Positions 46,913-55,983 of a stretch of 64,000 nt of DNA are shown here, piece by piece. The stretch's first letter is position 1, and each line of letters opens with the position of its first letter. This DNA comes from Sporocytophaga sp. (GTDB lineage: Bacteria; Bacteroidota; Bacteroidia; Cytophagales; Cytophagaceae): positions 429,811 to 493,810 of the forward strand of contig NZ_JAGHZZ010000003.1 of the NCBI RefSeq assembly GCF_017745095.1, read 5' to 3'. The notes beneath the pieces were generated by a model that was given only the letters and a program-made list of their open reading frames with translations, was not told the origin of the DNA and ran no database searches. The position numbers and the translations under genes were made by a program.

Positions 46913-47731
46913 TTAGCTTCTTAACCTTGTCGGTGCCACTCCAAATTGCTTCTTGAATGCATGTGAGAAATGCGACAAGTCCTCAAATCCCAAGTCGAGG
47001 TAAATTTCTGATACCGTTTTAGGTGTTTCGGATAGTAACCTGCGTGCTTCTTCCAATCTCTTTTGGATAAGCCATTTACCGGGCGAAGTGCCAAATTCCT
47101 TTTCAAAATCCCGTTTGAAAGCTGCCAGGCTACGACCGGTCAGATATGCAAACCGTTCAAGCCGAACATTGAAGTAATAGTTTTGCTGCATAAAAGGTTG
47201 TAAATCCAACTTGTAGGGTTCTGAAAAATCAAACAAAACAGTTGCAACGTCTGGATTGGTTTTCAACAATAGCAGTAAACCTTCAGAAAGTTTAGCATCG
47301 ACCATCAAAGGATCTTCCAATGCATCTGTTTGAATATACACTGCAATAGAGTTCAGATAATTTTCCAAAAGCCGATCTTTGGTCAGATTCATTACTGCTA
47401 CCTTCTTTTTAACCCTTTTCACCTTGATATTTTGTTCCCTAGCAAAATCTTTGAGAAAGTCCTGGCTCAGGTAAATGGACAAGGATTGAAAGGGTTCTTT
47501 TTCATCAGGTTCTTTTATGAATTTCATCAATTGATTTCGCCTGACCAAACGAAGCGTTCCTTTTTCAGATTGGTATTCCTTTCTACCGTCAAAAAGAGTG
47601 AGCGAACCCGAAATCTGATACGCGAACGTATGCTGCTCCACATAGTTTTCTCCCTCTCTGTTAGCATTGTAATAACAGGAAAATGCCATTTTCTTTTGAG
47701 CGTTATGCTTCTCTGATTTGTTGCTCGTCAT
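46913..47731 (-). CDS. AraC-family transcriptional regulator
   Basis: The protein has 272 residues. The N-terminal part (about 1-150) is a ligand-sensing or dimerisation region. The C-terminal AraC DNA-binding domain (about 170-272) has two helix-turn-helix units (LAAFKRDFEKEFGTSPGKWL and SEIYLDLGFEDLSHFSHAFK) and the usual family ending KKQFGVAPTRLR. It lies 218 bases downstream of the aldehyde dehydrogenase gene on the same strand, so it probably regulates that gene. The ligand is unknown. Confidence 0.9.
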   Translation of the reverse strand: MTSNKSEKHNAQKKMAFSCYYNANREGENYVEQHTFAYQISGSLTLFDGRKEYQSEKGTLRLVRRNQLMKFIKEPDEKEPFQSLSIYLSQDFLKDFAREQNIKVKRVKKKVAVMNLTKDRLLENYLNSIAVYIQTDALEDPLMVDAKLSEGLLLLLKTNPDVATVLFDFSEPYKLDLQPFMQQNYYFNVRLERFAYLTGRSLAAFKRDFEKEFGTSPGKWLIQKRLEEARRLLSETPKTVSEIYLDLGFEDLSHFSHAFKKQFGVAPTRLRS

Positions 47732-47949
47732 ATTTTTCGTCCTAACCCATTATTTAAAACGAGAGAAAACTTCTTTTGATACATTGACATTTTTCAATTG
47801 TCCATTTTCAAATTTACACTGTTTATCTGGTAACAGTACTCATTATTTTATTCATCCTTGAATACATCAAATATTGTCTCCCTATAAAACTTGATAACAA
47901 AGAGTACAATCCAAATTTGTACTCTTTGCGTTTATTAACCAAACATAGT

Positions 47950-49365
47950 TTAGCTAATAATAACTTTCGGTTCAAGTTGCGCTTCCAATCCAAAGATTCC
48001 TCCTTCTCTCCCAAGTCCTGATTGTTTGAAACCGCCAAAAGGAGCTTCAGAATCGTGCCAAAGGGTGTTGATGAGTACACGACCCGCATTAATTTGTTTT
48101 GCTATCCTATTGGCTCTTTCAGAATTGGATGAACTGATGTAGGCCTGCAAACCATACTCGGTATCATTGGCCATTGCAATGGCATCTTCTTCGGTTTCAT
48201 AAGTAAGCACCGAAAGCACGGGACCGAAAACTTCCTCTCTGGCGATCTTCATATCAGACGTTACATTAATAAATAACGTAGGTTTCACAAAGTATCCGTT
48301 CTCCAGACCTTCCGGCCTTCCTTCCCCACCAACAAGCAATTCCGCTCCGCTTTCAATACCTGAACGGATGTAGTATTGAATGCGGTCGTATTGCTTTTGG
48401 CTCGCCATAGGACCAATTTTGGTGTCTGGGTCATTAGGCAAACCTACCTTCAAATTCTTCACTGTTTCTTGCAATATCGGTCTCACTTTTCCCATTAAGT
48501 GTTTAGGAACGAGTAAACGCGATCCTGCCACACATGCCTGTCCGCTGTTCTGGAAACAGGCATTGACAGCAAAGGGGATTGTTTTTTCTAAATCTGCATC
48601 ATCAAGAATGATATGCGGTGACTTTCCGCTTAGTTCCAGTGTCAATCGTTTCATCGTATCCACTGCACTTCGCGCAATAATTTTTCCTACGACAGTCGAA
48701 CCCGTAAAACAAATTTTTGCGATATCCGAATGATTAGCAAGTAGGGTCCCCATTACATCACCTCTACCATTTACGACATTAATCACCCCAGCAGGCAAGC
48801 CAGCATTATCAAATGCTTCCATCAGCACTTGTGTTTGCAAGCAACTCATCTCGCTTGGTTTGATAACTGTTGTACAACCGGCGGCAATTGCAGCAGCTAG
48901 CTTTATACAGATAGAACCCGAATTAGCATTCCAGGCAGTCATTATCGCGGTAACACCAATAGGAGTCAATATCAATTGTGATTTTCCTATGGAGCGGACA
49001 AAATTGAAGTCATCCAAGAGATTTTTGAATTGAAGGAAAATATCAGCTGCATACCGATTCGACCATTCCGCTCTCTGCACAGTAGCTCCGTATTCGGAAA
49101 TGGTTACTTCTTTTAAATCATCTAAACGCTCTATAACCGCATCGTGCAATTGCTGCAAATACAATTTCCTATCTTCGACACTACTTAAAGAAAATGTGGT
49201 GAACGCTTTTTTTGCAGCGTGAATGGCATCCAGCAGATCTTGTTCATTCCCTAAGATAGCTTCGCCAATTTGCTGTCCGGTTGCGGGATTGATGATCTTC
49301 ATCAAGTCTGAACCAAAGGAAGACACAAACTTCCCATTGATATAATTCATATCTACTTTTGTCAT
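47950..49365 (-). CDS. NAD(P)-dependent aldehyde dehydrogenase
   Basis: The protein has 471 residues, a usual length for the ALDH superfamily. The cofactor region has AWNANSGS and FTGSTVVGKII. The catalytic Glu is in LELSGKSPHIIL and the catalytic Cys in NSGQACVAGSRL. The C-terminal part has EEVFGPVLSVLTY and APFGGFKQSGLGREGG. It oxidises an aldehyde to a carboxylic acid; the substrate cannot be told. Together with the AraC gene and the hydrolase and Ohr genes to the right it suggests detoxification or catabolism rather than polyketide synthesis. Confidence 0.93.
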   Translation of the reverse strand: MTKVDMNYINGKFVSSFGSDLMKIINPATGQQIGEAILGNEQDLLDAIHAAKKAFTTFSLSSVEDRKLYLQQLHDAVIERLDDLKEVTISEYGATVQRAEWSNRYAADIFLQFKNLLDDFNFVRSIGKSQLILTPIGVTAIMTAWNANSGSICIKLAAAIAAGCTTVIKPSEMSCLQTQVLMEAFDNAGLPAGVINVVNGRGDVMGTLLANHSDIAKICFTGSTVVGKIIARSAVDTMKRLTLELSGKSPHIILDDADLEKTIPFAVNACFQNSGQACVAGSRLLVPKHLMGKVRPILQETVKNLKVGLPNDPDTKIGPMASQKQYDRIQYYIRSGIESGAELLVGGEGRPEGLENGYFVKPTLFINVTSDMKIAREEVFGPVLSVLTYETEEDAIAMANDTEYGLQAYISSSNSERANRIAKQINAGRVLINTLWHDSEAPFGGFKQSGLGREGGIFGLEAQLEPKVIIS

Positions 49366-50035
49366 AGTTTTATTTGATTTTGTATAACGAAATTAGAAAG
49401 AACTATCCAGATGCACTTTGTTTAAAAGCTCAAATCTATTTGGCTGGTAAGCTCACTAATTTCTCCTGTCATTAATGATGTGACTGGCTTCTTGTATGAA
49501 GTAGGCATAGAAAGCCAAATCACTATTAATACATAATGATTTATCGATTCCAGAGATTTAAAGACAGTTGCCCGAAAAGGCACAACCATTCTAAGTTGTT
49601 GTCTACTAACCTAAGTTAGAGTCCTGATCTTACTAGATTGTCAACTACTGTGTCTATACAAATGAAATTTTTATTATGTCCTAATGATTCATTTTGACTA
49701 CTTTTTTCAACAATTCGGCTACTTCCAATAAAGTATAAAAATGGAATTTTGTGTTCATCATAAATTAAAAATTATGAGTACAACAAATCAGAAAAACACT
49801 TCTTACGAAGTAGTGGAAAAGAAGATTTCGTTCCTCTATAAATCTACCTGCTGCTGAATTATAGCAACCGTTTCTTGAGATATAAACTGTCTTTAAATTA
49901 AACACATTCACCATCACTTCGCTTCGATCTTAGTCTGTCTAACTCGCCCATCAATTTGTCCACTTCGGCTATAAATCACTCCGATGTTTTGTGATTTCAA
50001 AATACCTTTGATTCATCATCAAAACAACAATTATC
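49366..50035. other. Non-coding stretch with a probable gene remnant
   Basis: Most of this 670-base stretch holds nothing I recognise. A 27-codon frame from 49774 to 49857 (MSTTNQKNTSYEVVEKKISF...) starts plausibly and then ends. Read in the neighbouring frame it continues as FPLNLPAAELW before further stops. That looks like the frameshifted head of a lost gene, perhaps of an SRPBCC-type protein. The call is weak. Confidence 0.3.
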
Positions 50036-50450
50036 ATGAGCTTAAGAACAACAAAAATTATCTATTGGGCTGGTGCATCGTTTACCTCTCTCTGGTTTGG
50101 CGCCAGCTGATTTTTTGAACTTACAACCAATCCTGTGGTATGGGATATCACTGTAAAGCTCGGATACCCTGCACATTTTCATCTACATTCTAGGTGTAGC
50201 AAAAATCTTGGGTGTAGTTGTGCTCCTTACACCGAATAAATTGCTTCGTTTGAAAGAATGGGTGTTTGCCGGAGTTTTCTTCGATATCATCTTCGCGTTC
50301 TTCTCAAAACTCGCTGTGCTTGGCATCTCAGCCACTGCAGACGCATTGATCGCGTTCGGTATGGTAACGGTGACTTATGTGATGTTCAGAAAACTTTATC
50401 CAGCGAATTATAATCTGACAGAAACTCAGGTAAATATGAGTAAAGCGTAA
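50036..50450 (+). pseudogene. Broken DoxX-like membrane protein gene
   Basis: From the ATG at 50036 the frame reads MSLRTTKIIYWAGASFTSLW and then meets an in-frame TGA (50108-50110). After it FFELTTNPVVWDITVKLGYP continues in the same frame. An extra C near 50183 then shifts the frame, and the rest (from IYILGVAKILG through WVFAGVFFDIIFAFFSKLAV to the stop at 50450) is intact. Rejoined, it gives a protein of about 137 residues with four hydrophobic segments, typical of the DoxX-like family. One stop and one frameshift in such a short gene argue for a pseudogene, unless both are sequencing errors. Confidence 0.8.
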
Positions 50451-50478
50451 CTGATCATCAACGTTACTACCTAATAGA

Positions 50479-50514
50479 AGCCATCGCGACGCAATATCGT
50501 GATGGCTTTTTTTG
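50479..50514 (+). terminator. Rho-independent terminator after the DoxX-like pseudogene
   Basis: An 11-bp stem (AGCCATCGCGA with TCGTGATGGCT, one G-T pair), a 7-base loop and a run of seven T follow the pseudogene on the plus strand. The terminator is intact although the gene is broken, so the decay is probably recent. Confidence 0.85.
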
Positions 50515-50766
50515 TATTGTTTAAACATTAATGGTGCAAGCAGTTAGAAGGCTTAATCAACTCCTATGGTCTATGATGATTTTGCCCAAACTTCGGGCTG
50601 AGATATGGAGAAAATGTGGTCGACAGTCTTTAATTAAATTTAAAGCCGAAGCCAGCACGATTCAAGTTGCATGATGGCTTCACTGTTTCTTAACTTATAA
50701 ATCAGTTGTGTGCTGCCGGTTATGAAGACTTTGACCATTGTTTCACATTGAGCGATGAGGCATACT

Positions 50767-51549
50767 TTATTTTACTGATACTGTTGATAAGAAAGTCGCA
50801 CGTGCAGCATCGTCGATAGCACCTGTATTTGGGTCCTGAAGAAAGCCGATGATCTCCCAGTCGGTTGTGTTAAAACCATTTGGAATCCCGATGTTGTTAA
50901 CGCCCTGTCTGGTAGATAAATTGAAGAAATCTAACCGATGTACTATTTGTACGTGCGACAGTTTTCGTCCTTCATTTTCACCTCGCTTCACATAGGTCGA
51001 GGCATTTTTTCGGACGAGCGCAATTACCAGCTTATGGTCTGTCACATCTGAAACCTTATAGGCTATAGCTATTCTTTCGGATTCTTGCCGTGCCTGAAGC
51101 GTCAATCTGGTTGGAGATGAAGCAGCGAGATGAGAAGAAATCTCCTTGTCAATTACAGCAGCGTCTGATCCGACAAACTCAGCGCTTCCGTTAATGATTA
51201 GTTGAGGCGTATACATCAGACCGGTGAAGCGTTTGCTATACTCATACTGTCTTTGGGTGAATAGCGGATTGCTGAACACATCTTTCCAGCCTAGGCCATC
51301 CCAGTAATCGATGTGGTAAGAAAGAATATAAACAGGTTTGTTTGCTGCTGTTTTTTGAATACGCGCAATGAGCTCATCAGCAGCAGGGCAACTTGAACAC
51401 CCCTCCGACGTGAACAACTCGAGTACTGCAAAGCCTTTAGCTTTGTGTTGGTTTGATTCATTTGTCTGATGTCTATCATAAACCCAGGAACATAATACGA
51501 TCGCTATTCCAATGCCTGTAGCGATCGCTGTGACTCGTAATGTCTTCAT
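50767..51549 (-). CDS. DUF1223 family protein (thioredoxin-like, membrane-anchored)
   Basis: The protein has 260 residues. A hydrophobic N-terminus (VTAIATGIGIAIVLCSWVY) acts as signal or anchor. The DUF1223 core follows: VLELFTSEGCSSCPAAD (a CxxC pair inside a thioredoxin-like motif), YHIDYWDGLGWKDVFS and YTPQLIINGSAEFVGSD. The family is secreted or periplasmic and has no settled function; a thiol redox role is suggested by the CxxC. It is convergent with the DoxX-like pseudogene and divergent from the hydrolase gene. Confidence 0.9.
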   Translation of the reverse strand: MKTLRVTAIATGIGIAIVLCSWVYDRHQTNESNQHKAKGFAVLELFTSEGCSSCPAADELIARIQKTAANKPVYILSYHIDYWDGLGWKDVFSNPLFTQRQYEYSKRFTGLMYTPQLIINGSAEFVGSDAAVIDKEISSHLAASSPTRLTLQARQESERIAIAYKVSDVTDHKLVIALVRKNASTYVKRGENEGRKLSHVQIVHRLDFFNLSTRQGVNNIGIPNGFNTTDWEIIGFLQDPNTGAIDDAARATFLSTVSVK

Positions 51550-52003
51550 TGTTTTTTGATTTGTTTTTTACCAAAAGTACAGGTAACGCTTTTTGAAAGA
51601 CATTGGAAAAAGGTTAAGGCCGACATATTGAAGGGCAAAGTGGACTGATTGAATACCGAACTATTATTACTTCCTACTCTCTCGAGTGCTAAGCCCTTAA
51701 ACGTTAAGCCTCCCTTTGCCTTAAGTTAAGGCTGTCACGGTTTCGGAATTTAAATGCCCGGACAGTAATTAATGGGATACCATCTACAGCTCAATCCTGA
51801 CAGTCTTTGGCAATTCTTAACATAATGACAGTAGCTATGCGGAGGGGTACACGGAGTGGAATGTCTATGTCGCGGACTAGTTTGTCCGGTTCGCGGATAT
51901 TCTGATTCCGTGGAGCAGCTTGTGATTGTATGTTTGTCATGTGTTCGGCGCGATTCGCACACGGAAACGAAAGAAAAGTCAAGCAAAAACTTATCATGAT
52001 ACT
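51550..52003. other. Intergenic region between divergent genes
   Basis: This 454-base gap separates the divergent DUF1223 and hydrolase genes and should hold both promoters. I could not identify clear consensus boxes, repeats or a small gene in it. Short frames here overlap on opposite strands and have no recognisable content. Confidence 0.45.
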
Positions 52004-53020
52004 ATGAACTTCAATAAAACATTAGCACTTGTGGCTTTGATAAGCATCATTGCGACAGGAGCGGAAAGTAAAACCACAATTGATTGCAGCTACATCACCA
52101 GTACCAACACTGACCCTTCATTCAATAAAATCAAGCAAATCAACGCAGGTGTGCTCAACGTTGGTTACGTAGAGGTTGGTTCTGCCACAGGGCAAGCAGT
52201 GCTCCTGCTCCATGGATGGCCTTACGATATTCATGCATTCGAAGAAGTATCCATCTTACTCGCTGCCAAGGGTTACCGTGTTATCGTTCCTTACCTGCGT
52301 GGTCATGGAACAACACGTTTTCTATCGGCCGATACTGAACGTAATGGACAACAGTCGGCATTGGCCGTGGATATGATTTCATTCATGGATGCGCTAAAAA
52401 TCGATCAGGCAATCATTGGTGGCTTCGACTGGGGTGCGCGCACCGCAAACATTATGGCTGCATTATGGCCTGAGCGTTGTAAGGCACTTGTGTTGGTGAG
52501 CGGTTATCTAATTGGCAGTCAAGAAGTAAATAAGGCACCGCTGCCTCCACAAGCGGAGCTATCATGGTGGTATCAATTCTACTTCGCTACAGAAAGGGGT
52601 CGTGAAGGATACAAAGCAAATACAATTGCTTTTGCAAAGCTTATCTGGAAATCGGCATCACCGAAGTGGCAATTCGATGACGCTACCTTCAACGAGTCTT
52701 CTCTGGCATTTGATAACCCCGATCATGTTGATATTGTGATTCATAACTACCGTTGGCGCCTAGGACTTGCGAGCGGAGAGCAAAAGTATGATCCCCTTGA
52801 AAAGAAATTAGCTGCAGCACCTGTCATTACTGTGCCAACCGTGACGCTGGAAGGTGATGCCAATGGCGCGCCTCATCCAGACCCCACAATGTATGCTGCA
52901 AAATTCAAAGGTAAATATGTACATCACACCATTACCGGTGGCGTTGGACATAACCTTCCACAAGAAGCACCGCAGGCATTTGTCGATGCAATCATTGAAG
53001 CAACATCATTTACTAAGTAA
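52004..53020 (+). CDS. Exported alpha/beta hydrolase, epoxide-hydrolase-like
   Basis: I start at the ATG at 52004 because it opens with a signal peptide (NFNKTLALVALISIIATGAES); the frame is open upstream to 51926 but that part is not protein-like. The mature protein has an alpha/beta-hydrolase core: LLHGWPYDIHAF (oxyanion region), GGFDWGARTANIMAALWP with Asp as the likely nucleophile, as in epoxide hydrolases and haloalkane dehalogenases, and the catalytic His in GGVGHNLPQEAPQAF. The length of 338 residues suits the family. The substrate is unknown. The next gene (Ohr-like) follows after 36 bases, so the two are probably co-transcribed. Confidence 0.88.
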   Translation: MNFNKTLALVALISIIATGAESKTTIDCSYITSTNTDPSFNKIKQINAGVLNVGYVEVGSATGQAVLLLHGWPYDIHAFEEVSILLAAKGYRVIVPYLRGHGTTRFLSADTERNGQQSALAVDMISFMDALKIDQAIIGGFDWGARTANIMAALWPERCKALVLVSGYLIGSQEVNKAPLPPQAELSWWYQFYFATERGREGYKANTIAFAKLIWKSASPKWQFDDATFNESSLAFDNPDHVDIVIHNYRWRLGLASGEQKYDPLEKKLAAAPVITVPTVTLEGDANGAPHPDPTMYAAKFKGKYVHHTITGGVGHNLPQEAPQAFVDAIIEATSFTK

Positions 53021-53056
53021 TTCAAATTAATTTATAACACTTTAAACTTCATCATT

Positions 53057-53533
53057 ATGAACAATCAAATTACAATTAACAATCAGTCCGTTATTAATGA
53101 CATCAACGCTGCAAAAATTTCGATTACCAAAGTACTCTACACAGGAAAGACGCACACCACGGGTGGTCGCGATGGTGCTGCAAGAAGCCAGGACGGAAGA
53201 TTGAATGTCAGTATGACAAATCTTGGCACTCCCGGTACGGGAACAAATCCCGAACAATTGCTTGCCGCAGGATGGTCAGCTTGTTTCATTGGCGCCATGA
53301 AGATCAATGCTTCTCAATTACAAATTGTCCTTCCGGCAGAAACATCCGTCGACGCGGAAATAGACCTCGCTACTGTAGAAGGCGGTTATTCATTGCAGGC
53401 ACGTCTTTATGTGAATCTTCCCGGACTTACGATGGAGCAGGCGAAAGCAGTGATTGAAGCTGCACATCAGACTTGCCCTTATTCGAAAGCCACGAGGGGA
53501 AATATTAATGTGGGAATTAGCGCGATAGTTTAA
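53057..53533 (+). CDS. OsmC/Ohr-family peroxide resistance protein
   Basis: The protein has 158 residues. Ohr/OsmC proteins reduce organic hydroperoxides with two Cys residues. Both are visible: one in AAGWSACFIGAM and one in AAHQTCPYSKATRGN. Other family motifs are GGRDGAARSQDGRL and LGTPGTGTNPEQLLAAGW. The N-terminus is about 20 residues longer than the usual Ohr start. It is likely co-transcribed with the hydrolase gene and is followed by a strong terminator. Confidence 0.92.
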   Translation: MNNQITINNQSVINDINAAKISITKVLYTGKTHTTGGRDGAARSQDGRLNVSMTNLGTPGTGTNPEQLLAAGWSACFIGAMKINASQLQIVLPAETSVDAEIDLATVEGGYSLQARLYVNLPGLTMEQAKAVIEAAHQTCPYSKATRGNINVGISAIV

Positions 53534-53641
53534 TGCTTGAGTTTCACGGCTCAAATAGCAAATATGCATTGATGTCACCCACGAACCTCGCGGACATAGG
53601 CTTCAAGTTACAATCTTCAAGAAATTTTAAATATGATACTG

Positions 53642-53684
53642 AAGGGCTTGCAACTTGAAGCTTTGTAGCTTGCAGCCCTTTTCG
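53642..53684 (+). terminator. Terminator after the Ohr-like gene
   Basis: A stem (AAGGGCT-GCAA with TTGCAGCCCTT, one bulged T) with a 16-base loop is followed by TTTTC on the plus strand. It separates the hydrolase/Ohr unit from the two-component genes. Confidence 0.7.
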
Positions 53685-53695
53685 TAAATTTATGT

Positions 53696-54745
53696 GTGTT
53701 TTTCAAAATGACAGATTGGATGAAGAAGAACCAAACACCTCTAAAGATTTCTCACACAGTTATCTGGGTCAGCTCGATTTTCCTGGGATTATTGTCGTCA
53801 GTACCTCAACTGGCATCTCATAAGTTCAACCTTGCTGAAGCAATCGTTAATGCAGCCCTGACCGGCACGTTTGCGCTGGTGATGTGGTACTTTAACATCT
53901 ACATGCTTTCTCGAAAAAATGGCAATGAAAGAAAGCAAACGATTTCGTATACGAATCTTATACGTTCACTATTATTCGGATTGGTTGTTATGCTCGGATT
54001 GTCGTGTATACAGCAGCTCATTCTTGCTAACATTAACTTCGGTCCAACAATGCTTATGGTTGAAGTTCGTGGGATTCTCATTAACCTGGTATTCTTCATG
54101 TTCCTGAATCTACTCCAAAAGAATTATGAAAATCAATATGTGAACATGGAGCTTGAGCGAATCAGGAACGACAACCTGGGTGCACAGTATGAGCTGTTAA
54201 AGCAACAGGTCAATCCTCATTTTCTGTTTAACAGTTTGAGTACTTTAAAGTCCATGGTGGAAACCAATGACAAGGAATCTGTTAACTTCATCATCAAACT
54301 TTCGAATTTTTATCGCTATACTCTGGAGAGCCGGAAACTGGACCTGATTCGTGTGCATAAGGAAATCGAAATCCTCAACGCATACCTGTTTCTTCAGAAG
54401 GCAAGATTTGGTGATGGGTTCACGTTTACCAACACGCTTGCAAAAGAGTCGCTGAATACACTCATTCCGCCATTTACATTACAGCTGCTTGTTGAAAATT
54501 GCATCAAGCACAACATCGTTTCGTTAGACCGACCGCTACATATAAAGGTTTACGAAGAAGGTGACTGCATTGTCGTAGAAAACCAGATGCAACTGAAACT
54601 CGGTGAAAACAATTCTCTTGGTGTTGGCCTGAAAAATATTGACTTGCGTTATAGTCACTTCGTCGATAAACCAGTGAACATTGTCAACGACCAGAAAGTA
54701 TTTAAAATCAAACTTCCGCTGATCTATGAACTTCATTATCATTGA
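53696..54745 (+). CDS. LytS/YehU-type sensor histidine kinase
   Basis: The protein has 349 residues from a GTG at 53696; an ATG at 53708 is an equally good start. About four membrane segments lie in residues 15-145 (e.g. VIWVSSIFLGLLSSV, LLFGLVVMLGLSCIQQ, ILINLVFFMFLNLL). A linker helix is followed by the His_kinase motif QVNPHFLFNSLSTLKSMVE with the phospho-acceptor His, and an ATPase part with LQLLVENCIKHNIV and GVGLKNIDLRY. The signal is unknown. It overlaps the response regulator gene by 20 bases. Confidence 0.92.
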   Translation: MFFKMTDWMKKNQTPLKISHTVIWVSSIFLGLLSSVPQLASHKFNLAEAIVNAALTGTFALVMWYFNIYMLSRKNGNERKQTISYTNLIRSLLFGLVVMLGLSCIQQLILANINFGPTMLMVEVRGILINLVFFMFLNLLQKNYENQYVNMELERIRNDNLGAQYELLKQQVNPHFLFNSLSTLKSMVETNDKESVNFIIKLSNFYRYTLESRKLDLIRVHKEIEILNAYLFLQKARFGDGFTFTNTLAKESLNTLIPPFTLQLLVENCIKHNIVSLDRPLHIKVYEEGDCIVVENQMQLKLGENNSLGVGLKNIDLRYSHFVDKPVNIVNDQKVFKIKLPLIYELHYH

Positions 54746-55487
54746 AGACGAACTTAAAACCGCCAAATCACTTCAGCACACAATTCAGGAGCTAAAACCT
54801 GAATCGAGGATGATCGGTCAATATCAAAGCATCGAACGTTCTGTGGAAGCACTCTCGCAGGAGATTCATCCCGACCTAATCTTTATGGATGTGCAGCTTG
54901 CCGATGGCCTTTGCTTCGAAATTTTCAAAGCAGTAAAAGTAAAATGTCCAATAATCTTCTGCACCGCGTATGATGAATACTCGTTGCAGGCATTCAACAG
55001 CAATGGCGTCGATTACATCGTGAAGCCAGCTTCGAAAGAAGATATCAGTGAAGCGCTTCGAAAGGTCGACGAATTGAAGAACTTCTTTCAGCAAAAGTCT
55101 ACACCGGATTTGGAAGCGATCTTATCGAGGTTGAGTACGCCATCAGGAAAGACGAGCTTTCTTGTATTCAAGAATCAGAAGTACACCACCGTTCAAACCG
55201 ATAACATCGCCTACTTTTATATCCACAACGACATCACATCGCTTGTGACTTTCGACCGACAAGAGTTTACATTGAATCAATCCTTAGATCAGATCACTAG
55301 TTCTGTTTCAACTAAGCAGTTCTTTCGTGTAAACCGACAGTATATTGTCAACTTCAAGGCGATTAAAGAGGTGGAACATTATTTTCTCAGGAAGCTGCAT
55401 GTGAAGCTTGTTATCGAAACAGCAGAGAAGCTGCTTATCAATAAGGAAAAGTCGCATGCGTTTTTGAGTTGGATGGAGCAGCGGTGA
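54726..55487 (+). CDS. LytTR-family response regulator
   Basis: The protein has 253 residues. The receiver domain (1-120) has the acidic pair IIEDE, the phospho-acceptor Asp in PDLIFMDVQLADG, the Thr/Ala switch in FCTAYDEYSLQAF and the Lys in VDYIVKPAS. The C-terminal LytTR DNA-binding domain (about 145-250) has IAYFYIHNDITSLVTFD and FFRVNRQYIVNFKAIKEV. It is partner of the overlapping LytS-type kinase gene; targets are unknown. Confidence 0.93.
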   Translation: MNFIIIEDELKTAKSLQHTIQELKPESRMIGQYQSIERSVEALSQEIHPDLIFMDVQLADGLCFEIFKAVKVKCPIIFCTAYDEYSLQAFNSNGVDYIVKPASKEDISEALRKVDELKNFFQQKSTPDLEAILSRLSTPSGKTSFLVFKNQKYTTVQTDNIAYFYIHNDITSLVTFDRQEFTLNQSLDQITSSVSTKQFFRVNRQYIVNFKAIKEVEHYFLRKLHVKLVIETAEKLLINKEKSHAFLSWMEQR

Positions 55488-55500
55488 AGGCTACTAGTGG

Positions 55501-55668
55501 CTATTCCTGGGGCAAAATTGAAAACTCCTTAAATGTAACTTTCAGACCTTTATATAGCTCATAGAGATAAAATGCTATAGGGTTACTCTTCCCATTCTCT
55601 ATCCTTTCAGATTGCCTATTCTTTTCGACAATTGAATCTGAAATGTCTAGATCTCCCTGTGATACCAG
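55501..55668 (-). pseudogene. Remnant of an XRE-type helix-turn-helix regulator
   Basis: On the minus strand 55 codons read LVSQGDLDISDSIVEKNRQ followed by SERIENGKSNPIAFYLYELY and then KGLKVTFKEF. This is the second half of a Cro/C1-type HTH domain (the RIENGKSNP motif is diagnostic). A TAG lies directly upstream (55669-55671) in frame, and the expected N-terminal half is not present. I take it as a fragment left beside the insertion point of the element to its right. Confidence 0.65.
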
Positions 55669-55793
55669 CTACTCAATCAATTATAGGACAGATAGACATC
55701 ACTTGGTATTGAAGTTTAAGGTAGGCACAAGATTGCAGAAAAAATGAGAACTGGAATTTAATAGCAACCGAAATCAAAGAAAAAGACATAAAA

Positions 55794-55821
55794 AAAGCAC
55801 TGTAAATTCTTACAGTGCTTT
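55794..55821 (-). terminator. Strong hairpin terminator beside the att-like site
   Basis: A perfect 12-bp stem (AAAGCACTGTAA with TTACAGTGCTTT) and 4-base loop is followed on the minus strand by further T residues (TTTTATG). There is no intact minus-strand gene directly upstream. It fits the terminator of a tRNA gene whose body has been displaced by integration. Confidence 0.7.
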
Positions 55822-55840
55822 CGTGCACTCGTAGGAAATA
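55822..55840 (-). other. Candidate attachment site: tRNA 3'-end-like sequence
   Basis: Directly next to the terminator the minus strand reads TTCCTACGAGTGCACG, which looks like the last T-stem bases plus the 3' acceptor strand and discriminator of a tRNA. The rest of a tRNA is absent. An integrase gene starts 144 bases to the right, the usual layout of an element integrated into a tRNA 3' end. The identity of the tRNA cannot be given. Confidence 0.35.
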
Positions 55841-55983
55841 AAACTCCTAAGCAATCATATCCAAACGTGTTCAATAATAGACTTTTTACTTTAAAACTAC
55901 CCCCCAAAAGTACATCATTGTATAATAGTGTACTTGACCTATAATTTGACCATCAATAATTTAGATGAATATTTATTCATCGA

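Noticed and set aside
50108..50110. TGA in the DoxX-like gene as a recoded codon
   Set aside because: No selenocysteine-type context is visible, TGA is used as a normal stop in neighbouring genes, and a separate frameshift exists in the same gene.
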